Of a stretch of DNA of 64,000 bases, positions 1 through 12,444 are shown piece after piece. The notes under the pieces were generated by a model. It was not told the DNA's origin. It searched no databases and saw nothing but the letters and a program-made list of their open reading frames with translations. Position 1 is the stretch's first letter. The number at the start of each line of letters is the position of its first letter. Origin of the DNA: Bigelowiella natans CCMP2755 (Eukaryota > Cercozoa > Chlorarachniophyceae); NCBI GenBank assembly GCA_000320545.1, contig ADNK01002828.1, positions 30,323-94,322 on the forward strand, given 5' to 3'. The position numbers were made by a program, and so were the translations under genes.

Positions 1-122
1 ATCGATATGGGAGAGACATAGCACAGTCCCCGGCACCTAGTACCAAAATGCGAAAAATAACAAACTAAGCAGGGAGAACGACATTCTGCTGTCCTATATT
101 CTTGTAAGTGTGTGCGTGTGTG

Positions 123-156
<34 letters not shown>

Positions 157-243
157 GCGTAGAGTTTGAAATATATAACAATAATGCCAAGCTGCTGCAG
201 CGACGTATGGTATTGAGGTCTTCAACGCAACTAGTTTATAGAG
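1..243. repeat. Non-coding start of window with GT microsatellite
   Basis: This stretch holds a (GT)n microsatellite at roughly 111-160 and no convincing exon. It lies 3' of the minus-strand gene that ends at 244, so it may include that gene's 3' UTR. Confidence 0.6.
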
Positions 244-905
244 TTAGATGATAACGCATATCCAACAATGTATAATAAGTACCAAGATGAGGACAAGTAG
301 AATGATATTCTTTGGATGCATTGCTCCGGCGACTGCTCTATTGAAAAACGCTTTCTTATTCGACGATCGGGGTCCTGAGTTACCACTCTCGCTACTAGGC
401 TCAGTACTTTGGGGAGGCCGTTCTTTACCTGTGCAACAACATAATCATTCATACATTTATATGCTGCATGACGACTAGAAAGTTGGGAGTAGTAGTGTCA
501 GAACTATGGATCGATAAGAATTAACCTGCTCTCTCTCGCACCCCCAATTCTGTATCGCAGCGCATAGGCGCCTTATTAGGTTCGGAGAGAGCGTGTGTCC
601 TTGGTCCTGGCAGCCATGACCATCATCATCATCATCATCGTTGCGGAATCAACGACGACGAAGTGTCGGGAGGAGGAGATGTGATCTCATGTTATATTTT
701 ATTTATTTATTCATTTATTTGGTCAAATAGAATGGCATTTAATGGTTGCGACAACATATACATTTATTAGATCAAATACAATGGCGTTTTCTGATTGCGA
801 CAACAGTCTGATGGTGAATTAAAAACATTCTCTCACTCGTCATGGAAGCTGCAGCTGCTTACCCCTTCCGAGCACCCCCACCACAAACACTAAACCACCT
901 GCCAT
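244..905 (-). CDS. Small protein with hydrophobic N-terminus and C-terminal membrane segment (unknown)
   Basis: I do not recognise this gene. Three exons fit: 905-863, 606-526 and 428-244, all joined in phase 1 with GT-AG introns, giving 102 aa. The start ATG at 905 opens a short hydrophobic stretch (MAGGLVFVVGVLG) that could be a signal peptide or anchor. The middle is polar and rich in Ser, Pro and Glu. The C-terminus has one strong membrane segment (starting NIILLVLILVLII) followed by a short tail and a stop. The head-to-head neighbour is the deformylase gene at 1155, so the 250 bp between them probably holds both promoters. Exons 2 and 3 are also open in another frame (phase 0), so the reading frame rests on phase agreement with exon 1 and on the membrane segment. 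A tail-anchored or single-pass membrane protein is an inference. Confidence 0.4.
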
Positions 906-1154
906 TTCTTCGGTAGTAGATGTTTAGAGATTTTTACGAACAGCTCATTAATGATCATCCCTCTCAGAAGACGGTCCCCTGCTCTAACGTTACCGGCAAT
1001 AGCTGCTGCATCGCTAATCGTATTTATGACGTTCGCCACGGTTCTTGGTATGAAGTTAGTTCTCTGTTGTCAATAAAGATTTTTGGTGACGACTGTCAAT
1101 TCCATTTCATTTAAGATCATGATTTTATCCTTCGAGCTGGCGAATCGCCTGAGA
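906..1154. promoter_or_regulatory. Shared divergent promoter region
   Basis: About 250 bp separate the start codons of two genes transcribed away from each other (ATG at 905 on minus, ATG at 1155 on plus). No TATA box or other core element is obvious. A second in-frame ATG at 1119 could lengthen the plus-strand protein by 12 residues. The promoter call is from position only. Confidence 0.35.
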
Positions 1155-1369
1155 ATGATTTCACTCTTAGGAGGAATAAGCAGATGTGTTCCCTCTAAAA
1201 ATATACTTCAAGGTTCTCTTGGTAGAGGTATGTGTCTACCAAAATTTTATAAATACGGAAGTTACATGAAAATATACTAGTAACTAGCTTGCTGCTACTA
1301 CTACTTCTACTACTACTACTACCACTCCCACCAATAATACCACAACTCCTCCTACTACTTACTACTACT

Positions 1370-1404
<35 letters not shown>

Positions 1405-2138
1405 CACAACGCTAGGTGTTAGTGCTGGGCCCAGCAGAAGCAGAAACAGCCCCGCCTCTACCACAATCACCACTACCACCAGATTTTGTTCTGGAAATTT
1501 TGGTTGGTCCTCTTTCCTACCCGTGGTTCCAAAACATGATAATGATGATGTTCCAAGACATAGAAGAAATGTTAAAGGTAGTGCAAACCATCTTCATGAT
1601 GATGATGGTGATGATGATGATGATGGTAATGGTGAAATAGTAAGCACAAAAAACACACATAAACATACGTGTTGCTTGTAATGACCTAGGATTCGGAAGG
1701 CGCAAGATGTCTAAAATGCTTGACGAAATGAACTCTTTGAAGCGAGGTGAAGTGTGTTTCACCGCCACTTGGATATAATATGATGATGATGATGATGATG
1801 ATGATGAGATGATGATGAGGGGGGAGATTGATCATTGACCCAGGAACGAACGAATCAACGAATGGCGACAACTAACACAAATTATTGCACGTACGCAATA
1901 GCCATCACCCATCGTTCTGCCATGTTATTAATTTGGCACAATTATTACAAAACTACTCTGAATATGTATTTGCTACATTTACAGAAAAAGTGCGATCGAT
2001 GGGTACTGGTCCTTCTTCCACAACAGCCTCAATACAGTGGAAAGGGTAATATCAATGCGTAAGTATGAAGCTGTTATCTATTAGTCACGATGTTTCACAA
2101 GATTGTACTAATCGAAGAAGAAGATGCAAAAGAATGTG

Positions 2139-2179
<41 letters not shown>

Positions 2180-2335
2180 ATCATCTATGTGACTGCGTGC
2201 ATGTGGTGTGTGATGTTGAAGGCCGTTAAACGTGATCAAGTACCCTGACCCTCGTCTAAGAACAGAAAATGAGAAGATCACAGAGTTTGGCAAACCTCTG
2301 CAAGAACTTGCAGATGAGATGTTTGATGTATGATC

Positions 2336-2369
<34 letters not shown>

Positions 2370-3992
2370 AATGCTATAGTCGATATTAAACTGCAATGCA
2401 TGAAGGAAGACGTTTTCTCAGCAGCTTCATCAGTGTAAATGTCAATGTTGAAAGTTGTGTAGGATAGTTGTGTGGTAGTAGCAGCTCTTGCTGATGAAGG
2501 CTATCAATTGTATTAATAAATAAAATAAATGATGTTCAACAAAGGTAATGTACGATGACGATGGATGTGGATTAGCAGCCCCACAGGTAGGGTGTGTGTG
2601 TGTGTGTGCGCGCTTATGCGTTTATTTGAATAATTAGTTAATATCGTGCTACTATGATTATTGACAATATTGCAGGTTGGCATCAACTATAGACTGATGG
2701 TCTTCAATCCCCAGGTGGAGAATAGAATACAATCAGAATAATATAGAATATGCGTGATAGTAGTAGTAGTAGTAGTAGTAGTAGTAGAGTGATGATCTTG
2801 TGATGATGATGATCATCATCATCATGATCATGTTCTTATGCTTTTAGGGAGATAGGCGAAAAAAGGACACAGAAATGGTTCTTGCCAACCCGGAAATAAT
2901 ATCATCTGGTGGTAGTAGTAGTAGTAGTAATTGTCTAGCTGCTTTAACAAATAAACTATGATGGGGCTATATATCACGACGACGACGACGATAGCATGAT
3001 GATGATGATGATGATGACACTTATTCGAAAGTAGTAGGATATAGTAATCTTGATTATGAAACTCGTCATCACCGTTATTGTCATTTTTTACCATCGTATC
3101 ATCAACTACCACATGCTGCTAATTGTATTCTCAATTGACCTGTCTTCTGATCTAAAGGGGAGGAAAAAGATTGGTTCAGAGAAGGCTGTCTCAGCTTTCC
3201 TGGCATTAGAGGACAAGTGGAAAGGCCTACGAAAGTACGTATATTAGTACTATCAACATCATAGTCAGTGAGTGAGTGAGTGAGTTGTTTTTTGTCCTCC
3301 TCCTCCTCCTTTGTATTGTAACATCTGTGACTAGTATGTACCAATCACTCTTGCTGCTGCTGCTGGTTCTTTTTGCTGCTGGTGGTTACTACAAATGACG
3401 TAGGTATTAATCCGAGCACAAGATGTCAAAGGAGAAGATATAGAATTTGAGGTGCTGCTACTAGTAGTTGTAGTAGTAGTAGTAGTCGTAGTAGTAGTAG
3501 GTGCTCGACTTTTATAGATCGCATTCATATCTAAATTTATTAAAAAACATAGTGCAACCATCATTAACGGTGCTGCTCTGGTTCTTTTGCTGAATCGGTA
3601 ACTAGTTGGAAGGCTTCACAGCTCGCGTATTTCAGCATGAATACGATCACTTATCCGGGACTTTGTTTCATGATAGGATGCCTGATAAGGTAGTAGTAGT
3701 AGTAGTACAAGTAGGATGATAATTCCAATATTTCAATGCATGGAATGTGTACACAAATCTGATGCATGTTTTTTGCAATGAAACCATTATAGTGTTAGAC
3801 AACTGTACCCAAACTTTGAATGTAATCACCGGCGTTAATATTTGCGTATTTTGCTCTTAGGAAGTTGCTGAGATTCATGCCAAATTAGTGACTCTCGAGG
3901 ACAACTTTGTGGAAGCGAATCCAATACTCGCTGACGATATCAAACGTGTCGGGCCAAAACCTGAAACTAAGAAGGTTTTTGGTATATTCTAG
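1155..3992 (+). CDS. PDF: Peptide deformylase, organelle-targeted
   Basis: Peptide deformylase removes the formyl group from the N-terminal methionine of proteins made in plastids or mitochondria. Twelve exons fit with matching phases: 1155-1221, 1416-1577, 1690-1746, 1985-2045, 2222-2327, 2545-2586, 2676-2714, 2848-2908, 3158-3234, 3404-3451, 3606-3689 and 3861-3992 (about 311 aa). All three family motifs are present: GCGLAAPQ in exon 6 (family GxGLxAPQ), EGCLSFPG in exon 9 with the metal-binding Cys, and QHEYDHLSG in exon 11 with the HExxH metal site and catalytic Glu. The body begins with VIKYPDPRLR, typical of plant and bacterial type 1B enzymes. About 100 residues precede this; the first part starts MISLLGGISRCVPSK and is Ser, Arg and Thr rich with few acids, as expected for a transit peptide. 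Which organelle is targeted cannot be told. The C-terminus ends KKVFGIF. The start at 1155 is preferred over 1119 because the extension contains a Glu, unusual for transit peptides. Confidence 0.93.
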
Positions 3993-4612
3993 AAATGTTA
4001 TATCTAGACGACGGCATGCGTGCGTTGTCATATTAAATCAATATACGGAGCTATACTATCGAAAAATGTGTGTTGCTGCCGTGTGAAAACCACCAACCGA
4101 CAATTTACTAGATTAAGGTAGCATACAGCAGAGAATGTGAAGTCGTCCTACCTTCATCATTGCGTTGTTATATATGATAGTGATTGCTGCAATATCGTTG
4201 GCCAACCTCGCAACAGCAACGTTTGTACAATAGTACAGCATGCATTGCATGTCGTATGCTACGTACACATTGGAACCGTACGTTCGCATATGCTGCTGGT
4301 GCTAGCATATAAACGCGCCGCAGCTAATAGCTAGGGCGGGCGCTCACGAGCTTAGCCATTCGCGCGGTAGGTGGCATGCATAGTGCGGCTTTGTCAATTA
4401 TTATAGGCGGTAGCGTAGTATAAATTAGTGTTGATAGCGTACGTAGGCAGCTACCCAACAAAGGCTGCATCAGCACCACATGTAACAACTCCATCTTTGC
4501 ATATGCTGCCGGCTTGTGTTTCTGACATATTGTATCACAGCGCAGTGTCGATCTAGCGATGGTAATTTGCTCCACATTATTGTGAAGACTACTGCGGTTC
4601 AAGCACACCTTC
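3993..4612. other. Intergenic island
   Basis: No exon is seen. The base texture differs from the introns: TGCATGCAT, CATATGC and GCGCGG words appear and long triplet repeats are absent. It separates two tandem plus-strand genes and resembles the other islands described in this window. Confidence 0.45.
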
Positions 4613-5253
4613 ATGACACTGCCATGTTGCATGCATGGTCTACACGATAATGCGTTACAATGTACTACACATGATGGAAAACCATTAATTGTGGTTCTTA
4701 TTTACAATGACGATGTTCCCAAAAAAGAACTCTTTAAACCACCGCCCCATTGGCTGCTCTATCAATCAACTCTTATCACATTGAATACTGCATTTAACGA
4801 CAGAGATTCGACAACAAAAATTGGAAGCCGCGACGAAATGAAAGAGGTATTACTTAATTACTAGGTCTGATCCACATGTGTCGTTCGCTGTTCCTAGATC
4901 ATAATCACAATTTCACACTACTACTACTACTACCACTACTACTACTATGCTGGCTGGTGCTGTAGCTTTGTTCTACTATTACGTTGCAAGCCAGCTTTTA
5001 ATCTTTGTGCCCACAAAGGATGTGGTACATGTGCTGGATAAGATTCTTGAGAATAAGTATCATTATTCTCATGATCATCAGTAGTAGTAGTAGTAGTAGT
5101 AGTAGTATTGTAATGTATTCTTCCTGCAGAAGGCTTGTAGTGGCATGCTTTTCCGATGACGAGGTTTCTCAGAGAAGAAGCAGAAGAAGAAGAACGACCT
5201 CCGTATGCTTCTTCTGTGTGTTAATTATTGTGATGGCCAGTACAACGATTTAA
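4613..5253 (+). CDS. Hypothetical protein, 3 exons
   Basis: I do not recognise this gene. Exons 4613-4846, 4995-5056 and 5130-5253 join in phase (0, then 2) to give about 139 aa. The first exon has a beta-strand-like stretch (KPLIVVLIYNDDVPKKEL) and a long polar segment; the second reads LLIFVPTKDVVHVLDKILEN; the third begins RLVVACFSDDE and passes through a basic RRSRRRR stretch to a hydrophobic end. The alternation of short hydrophobic strands and polar helices suggests a small alpha/beta fold, but no diagnostic motif is present. Introns carry (CTA)n and (TAG)n repeats. The last part of exon 3 is microsatellite-like (AGAAGAAG) and the true end could lie elsewhere. The start codon is also uncertain because the upstream sequence is island-type DNA. 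Confidence 0.4.
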
Positions 5254-5351
5254 TGCGTCATCATTAAACATTAATATAATATGTATAAATAAATATATAT
5301 ATATATATATATATATATTTAATCAACCGGTCGCGCCGAGGTTTACTTAAA

Positions 5352-5387
<36 letters not shown>

Positions 5388-5418
5388 TAGAATGAATTTT
5401 GGCACCTGAAGACGCACG

Positions 5419-5491
<73 letters not shown>

Positions 5492-5544
5492 GGACAGATG
5501 CATGCATATATGCATTGAAAAATGATAACTAATATATTTGTGTT
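5254..5544. repeat. Microsatellite cluster between convergent genes
   Basis: Contains two (TA)n tracts (about 5295-5320 and 5355-5382), a (CA)n tract (about 5423-5450) and a (GA)n tract (about 5451-5486). It lies between the 3' ends of two convergent genes. No exon is seen. Confidence 0.7.
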
Positions 5545-5814
5545 TCAGGGCGTTGTCTTTTCCTTCTTCGTCATCAAAAATACTGAACAATTACTACTAC
5601 TATTGCTGCTGTCGCCTACCCGCAGGTTGAGGAATTTGATTCATAATTGATTTCAGGCGTTGGAGTTCTTCGTTGGATTTTCGAGCTTTCAGTCCCGAGA
5701 GTAGTGCTGAAAGAAACAGTCAGCATCACACCATCACCATCATCATCATCATCATCATCATCACTACTACCCTTTAGTTGTGCGGTGCCGTTGCCCTGCA
5801 TTAAGACGGTCTGA

Positions 5815-5859
<45 letters not shown>

Positions 5860-6436
5860 AAATATTTATATACATTGTATCTGTGTTATCAAACCAGCAT
5901 GATGACATTTCTGGTTATATTATTATGATGGATGCTGGTGACGAAGAGGCCTCATAATGGCGTTTTTCAGCACCAACAACTAAATGGTTGACTAATTGGC
6001 TAAATACAAGTAGTAGCCTAACTACTACTACAACAACATCTACTACTGATTAATACAAACACTATTAGTATTACCTGCAAGTCTTTCCTCATTTGCTTGT
6101 TCTCCTTCCTTATCAGTAACATTTCTCTCTCAAATTCACCTATCTATAGTCAGGAAAAACACTGAGCAGTAGTATGTGCATCCTCCACCTCCTCCTCCTC
6201 GTAGTCATCATCATCATCATAATCAGCAGCAGCAGCATCGCAGGTAAGGTAAGGTAAGGTAAGGCAATCACTTAGGAGGAAAAAAACATCTCATTAGAAG
6301 AAGTACGTAGTAGCGCTTCATACTACGACAAACAAAATAAATACTAGTAGTGTAGAGTAGTAGTAGAGCAGTCATTTGTTGTCAGAAGTGGAAAGATGAT
6401 GATGATGATGAAGATGATGATGATGACAACATTTCT

Positions 6437-6469
<33 letters not shown>

Positions 6470-6586
6470 GAGCAACATGATGATTAATATAATTATTCCC
6501 AACCCACGGTCCTTTGACAACAGACAACACTTCCTCCTCCCCCTCCCTCTCCTCATAAGTATGAAATACTATCTTACACACATAAG

Positions 6587-6617
<31 letters not shown>

Positions 6618-6948
6618 CTGTGATTTGAGCGTTCTACATGCGTTCTTGGCGTCTTTTAATTGTTCTTCCTTCCCTTGAATTGTGCTAATAAGATAATTCT
6701 GTGGTTGGCCAACCTGTGAAAATTATAGAAATGGTGATGATGGTGATGATGATGCAAAGTTTCGGATCCAAAGCGCATCGTATTAACCCACCACTCACTC
6801 ACTCACTCACTCACTCACTCACTCACCAGATGGAGTTCCTTGCGCATATTTTGATTCTCCTCCTTTAACAACCACGTAACACCATTGTCATCATCATCAT
6901 CATCATCATCATCATTATCGATAACACACACACACACACAAGCGCGCG

Positions 6949-7031
<83 letters not shown>

Positions 7032-8902
7032 ATCTCCTGATTGATTATGCATCGATTGATGAAAGGAGTGAAGGTAATTTTTATGGGGTACGTACGTGCG
7101 AAAGAAACTTTCGAAACCATGATGCATAAAGGCAGCAATAGTTTCCATTACGATGTTGTTGTTGTTGGATGATGGTGATGGTGATTGTGATTATGATGCA
7201 TACGATGTGTATTCGGGTAGTGATGTTGAAAGCTACAAGAGCAACTAGTATACAGATATGATTCTTATTATTAAACACACTCATTCATATACTACTTTAT
7301 GCAACAAGAAAGACAAAGACAACGGAGGTTGGCATAATGGTGGCGGTGGTGATGATGATGATGATGATAATGATAACCTCCTTTTCCCTTATTCTTATAT
7401 TCAAATTCTTGCATTCTTCTTTGAGCACATGCACCTGCATACACGTTGTGGTGGCGGTGGTGGTGAGAAGTAAGAGGAGAAGTTCTGTGACAAATCAAAT
7501 AATATGTAGAGCAGCACATGCAGCAATTTCTACACATAGCCAGTACATGAGATAACAATACATAATAGTAGATAATATTGGATAATAAATTATACATGAT
7601 CACTTGACATCATAATGAGTTGACCTCCTTTTGCTTCTCCAATAGCTTCTGAGCTAGCTTTAGTGCCTAATTTGTTGTTCGTTATAATATAAGCTGATTG
7701 ATCAGTAATGATCGTGATGATGATGCTCACAATTCCCAACGACGAATATATCACTTATAGCAGCAGCAGTGAGTAGGAGGCAAATGTGGAAGAGTAGAAA
7801 GTTTTTTGGTACTGTGTCAGCCGTAGTCATCATACTATCAGTAAATGATAATGATAATGGCATTAATAATAGTAATAAATGGAGAAAAAGAAGACAGATG
7901 TTGGTATGAAATAGGTAGCCGGATAGTATCGGTACTACTACTACTACTACTACTACTACTACCACTACTTCTATTCCTCTCTTTCTCCTAGTTGTTTGTA
8001 CGTAGGTAGGTAGGTAGGTAGATAGGTCGGGATATAAAAATGGTTTGGTTGGTCTTCTATATTCACTCCTTCAAAGTAGTATGTATGCATGCATATCTGT
8101 GCGTATTTATTTGTTTGTTTGTGTGTAAGTATGTGTGTGTGTGTGTGTGTGTGTGTTACCTGCTTCATTCTTCTTTGCGCAGTAGTAGGAATAGCCCCCA
8201 ACGATTGAATCACCTGTTCTTCTGTTCCCGCTGTTTTTCTCTCCTCCTTCTCCTCAACTCCAGCATACATTTCTTTGTCTCTTTTTGTTTTGCTATGATA
8301 GTTCAGGCTTCTAAGTGCCGTTGCTTCTTCTCCTGCTGTCAAGATTGCAATGTCTATTTCACTCTCTAATTGTTCATATCCCTTGATTTTATTGCCAAGC
8401 TTATCGTTCTCGGCATTCAGCATTGCCTCTCTTTTTGCAGATTCAGCTTTGAGAGTGTAGAACTCCGTCTTGAGCAAGTCGTTCTTGTTACTTTGCATTT
8501 CGCATTGCATGGATAGTTTCCGCATAGAGGCCACAGTCTCCTCGTGACTAGGTATAATACAACATCATCAACAACAAGAAAATGACATCAAGTCAAACAA
8601 TGCTGTTGCAGTAAATGTTGTTGTATCATTTTTGTTGGACATCCATCGTGAGCTTTTAAGGTAGTCTCTTAGTCTCTTGATAATCACAGCAGCATGAGTA
8701 AGTATTGCTAGTAGTAATAGTAGTAGTAGTAGTGGTATTATTGCCTAATCCCGAGTCTTTCCAGCTCGAATTGTTTTAACTTAAGCTAGATAGTGGCAGT
8801 AGTTAGAGGTGGTGGAAGTAGCAGCGGTGGGAGTAGCAGTAGTGGTAGCAGGAGGAGGAGGAAGTGTGAGAGATCTCAGTTAGTAGTGATGATGACGACG
8901 AC

Positions 8903-8938
<36 letters not shown>

Positions 8939-9133
8939 AAGTAATTAGAAGAAAGGTAAAACTTCCAGCGTTAATAATAATTTAAAATATTAGCCTTAAT
9001 CATCATCACCATTATCACTATCATCTATAGTTTAAAAAAAAAATGTTGGCATCCAAAAAGGGGAAAAGTTATATGTTTACGTCAATACTTTCGAAAATGA
9101 CTCAAAACTGTGAATGATGACTCATGATCGAGT

Positions 9134-9173
<40 letters not shown>

Positions 9174-9570
9174 ATCATGTGCACACCCTGCACTGATAAT
9201 TAATCTTCAATTAACAAATCTTACTCAAACTACTTCTAATAATAACATAGTACCGCAGCTCTAAGTTCTTGCTCTCTCTGCGCATTTTCCACAGTGAGCT
9301 TGGCATGTGTATCCCTCACTGATTGCAAGTCTTTCGACGTTGTTTCAAGTCGTGTGCGTACACGATCTAGCTCCACGGTTTGGTGGTCTCTACGAATCAA
9401 GGAAGGGAAACAAGAAAGTACCAAACAACATCATATTCGTCATTATGAGAGGAGGTAGATTCTAAGTCCATTTTAACAAGTTTGACCTTGAATCATACAT
9501 GGCGGCACATATCATAGTATTTAGTTGCTGCTATCGATTTACGACGATTGCTGCTTATAGTAATGATGAC

Positions 9571-9604
<34 letters not shown>

Positions 9605-11904
9605 ATAATCAGTATCATTACTTCGAAATCATAACGGTAGTATCATTAAGTATTGAAGCCATTACTTACTATCACACCTTCTCGTTACCCCCCCTATTAA
9701 CACTACTATACAGCCTAACTCATCTTTACCATCTGCCATAAATATAGAATTATTACCTTTCCTCCCTCAAATTTTTTATTTCTCTTTCAAAAAGTTCTTT
9801 ATGGCTTGTGCGCAGTTGGTGCATCTCAGCTTCTGCTTTCTCCTCTATTCGCTTCAGTTCCGTGGCCAATTTTACCTATTATTAAACTGTTATTATACGT
9901 ATGATGATATAATGATCGTCGCACTTTGGTAGCAACAATGGCAGAACTTGTATGTAGTCATGCAATTAATCTACAGTAAAGTGCAACTATGTTATTGATG
10001 AGAATCATGTCGATGAAATGGTTAATTGACCATCGCTGCGGCGATATGGTCATGATCATCATCACGATCAGCACCATCACCATCACCATCATCATCATAT
10101 GCTATCAAATTAAGGCACTGTAGAAAATATTTAAGGAATTAATGAAACGCACAATCTTTATCACTATCAGATATTCATCAGTGCCAGCAGCAAGCCACAA
10201 CAGCAATAAGTAGCTGTCTTACTGTCAAATATAGCGCTACTATTTACTCCATCCATCCACATAATTATCATTACATACCATCTGTACATGGATTGGTGGG
10301 CAACATCGCTACTAAGGTCACTAATTACCCCATTTCATATTTATAATATGCATTCATGCTTCGCTAATAATTATTATAAATAACAATAATAATTTGGCCG
10401 CTACTGTACCTCAAATGAAGTCTTATGATCATCTCGCACTTGCGCTAGCTTTTCCATCATCTCCTCCCTCTGCTTCATAACATCTGACACCTAGGAGAGG
10501 AAGGGAGATAGGAACGAATGAGGCAATCCAACATAATTCAACATGGTGTTAATTAGCAGCTCCACCCACTCTATCCACCCATCAATATATTTTTTTGTTG
10601 GGCACCACCTTTTCTCGTAATCTATTTCGTTCAGAACGGAGATCTTGGATGTTGCCTCTGATGACATCGAGCTCTTTGGCTAGGTACATTTTGTCTTGTC
10701 GCAAAAGTTCAACCTGCTGCTCTAGCTCATTGGATCTATGCTTGCTCTCTGTTGCCTCCTCCTTAGATGACTTTTCGCTGACGCCAAGTATCAGATTCTC
10801 TTCCTCTAACTTCTTGCGTTTTGCCTCGAGATCATCTGCTTTCTCCCGAATCTTGTCGAAAATAGCCAACTTCCCCTTGGAGTCCGTGACAAATGCATGC
10901 ATAGTTTCAAGTCGAGATTCGAGCTCCGAAATCGTCTATTGTTATTGTTGAAGTGAAAACGAGGATGATGAGGAAAAGGTACAAAACATAAGCAACTAAG
11001 ATTCGGCAAGAATAATGAACATCTCGCTACCTAGAACTATGGTAGTCATCAAAAAGCAGTCACCGTTAACATGTTGAAAAACAACAGCGAAAAAACCTGT
11101 TCTGCTTGACGGCTTGCTGTTTTGGAATCCCGCTGTATTTCTGCCCTTGCACGTTGAAGAGTGTCGCACTCTCGGGCAAAGCTGTCTCTTTCAGCCTCCA
11201 CTTTTGTAAGCCTCTCTCTCAAGGAGTCTGCTTCTGCCGTCAGTGTCTCGTTTGTAGAATTTAGTTTCTGTACAAGCTCGTAGACCTTACGGTAGTAGTA
11301 GTTAAGCAGCAAGTAGCAGAACAAACTTCAGATCTAGTGAGTGATGTCGAATATACAAAGGCAACACGCATGTTGTTAATCTTCGTCACTGGCTATCAAT
11401 TCTGAAAATAATTCAACCTTTACTGAGACATGCTCCCTGACAGATCTCCTCTCTTTATCGATGCCTTTAAACTTAATGTAAAGCGACTCACTCACCAATA
11501 TATTATTTAGAGATTTCTTTATATGAGTTGTCGTGAGAGGATCCTTGCTTTCCATTAGCGCTTTTACTCGTACTTTGTTGACCTGAGCCTGCAATACTTC
11601 CAGCTCTTCCCTGTGAACTTTTTCCTTTTTTTCCAAACGCAAGTGCATCTCCCTTTCAAGTCTTGCTGCCGTCTCGGAGGCGATTTTGCTTAATTGAAGC
11701 TGATGTTGGGCTTTTAGTTCGGTAATTTGGCGTTGATATGCAAGGTGCGGAATTTTCTGCTCACTGCTTTGATGTGAATCGATAGCTTGTGGAGAAAGCG
11801 ATCGTAGATGAGCAACTCTTCTGCAGAATTTTTTAGAATTACTGAACACTTCTGTCGATTTCTAAACATATCTCTGTCCTCTATTTCTTTAGTCATTACC
11901 ATCT

Positions 11905-11942
<38 letters not shown>

Positions 11943-12444
11943 TTCACAGTCGTTTACATATGCTGCCTTGATTAATGGCGTATCGTCTATGAAAATATAA
12001 TCACAAAATTCCAAGCGATCGTCACCTTGCCCCTGCTGTTTGCTTCGAACTAGCAGCAAGTTTGCTGTCAATTTTTGACTCCCCTGACCGATCAGTAACT
12101 TTCAGAGCCAGATCTGTTTTCAATTTTCCATTGTGTCCGTCAATTAGAACTTCGGTCAGTCTCTCTGCGATGTCCTCTGCGTCCCCGCTGGTGTCGGAGA
12201 GAGTGACAGCAAGGGCTTCTTCAAGACCAATGGAGGTGGAGTTTCCGTCAGAAGCTGAGTCCAGATCCAGTCCTTCATCCGTACTTTTACTTGAGTCAAG
12301 CAAGTCAGCTTCGGAGGTGATGGAAGAGAGATTGAGTCGATCAGCAAGGTCAATCAGATAGCGGCTATCTGTCGACATATTTGCAGGGGGGAGGGCGGGA
12401 GGTGGTTTGCTTTTTAAAGTGCAACGGTCAGTTTTAAATGGCAT
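5545..12444 (-). CDS. PIBF1: PIBF1/CEP90-like centrosomal coiled-coil protein
   Basis: PIBF1 (CEP90) is a centriolar satellite and distal-appendage scaffold needed for cilium formation. Fourteen exons are resolved on minus: 12444-12026, 11820-11418, 11285-11097, 10935-10609, 10490-10410, 9875-9757, 9389-9254, 8540-8160, 7666-7625, 7036-6827, 6713-6618, 6143-6075, 5706-5620 and 5582-5545 (about 865 aa). Family-specific stretches include IKFKGIDKERRSVREHVSVK in exon 2, a KTEFYTLKAESAKRE and YEQLESEI region followed by IPTTAQRRMKQ in exon 8 (animal PIBF1 has IPTTAKRRLKQ at the same place), and QPQNYLISTIQGKEEQLKD in exon 11. Nearly the whole protein is heptad-like with Glu, Lys and Leu; the first about 140 residues are acidic and disordered. 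Exon 10 encodes a repeat-derived insert (see findings). Exons 12 and 13 disagree in phase (0 against 1), so one short exon between 5706 and 6075 is probably missing. The exon 2 start could also be some 18 bp upstream. Confidence 0.85.

Noticed and set aside
1289-1681. Open frame rich in Leu, Tyr and Thr
   Set aside because: Its first half is translation of CTA triplet repeats; only 1416-1577 is used, as a deformylase exon.
11889-12022. Poly-Met frame near the PIBF1 start
   Set aside because: It is intron 1, containing (CAT)n; exon phases join 12026 to 11820 across it.
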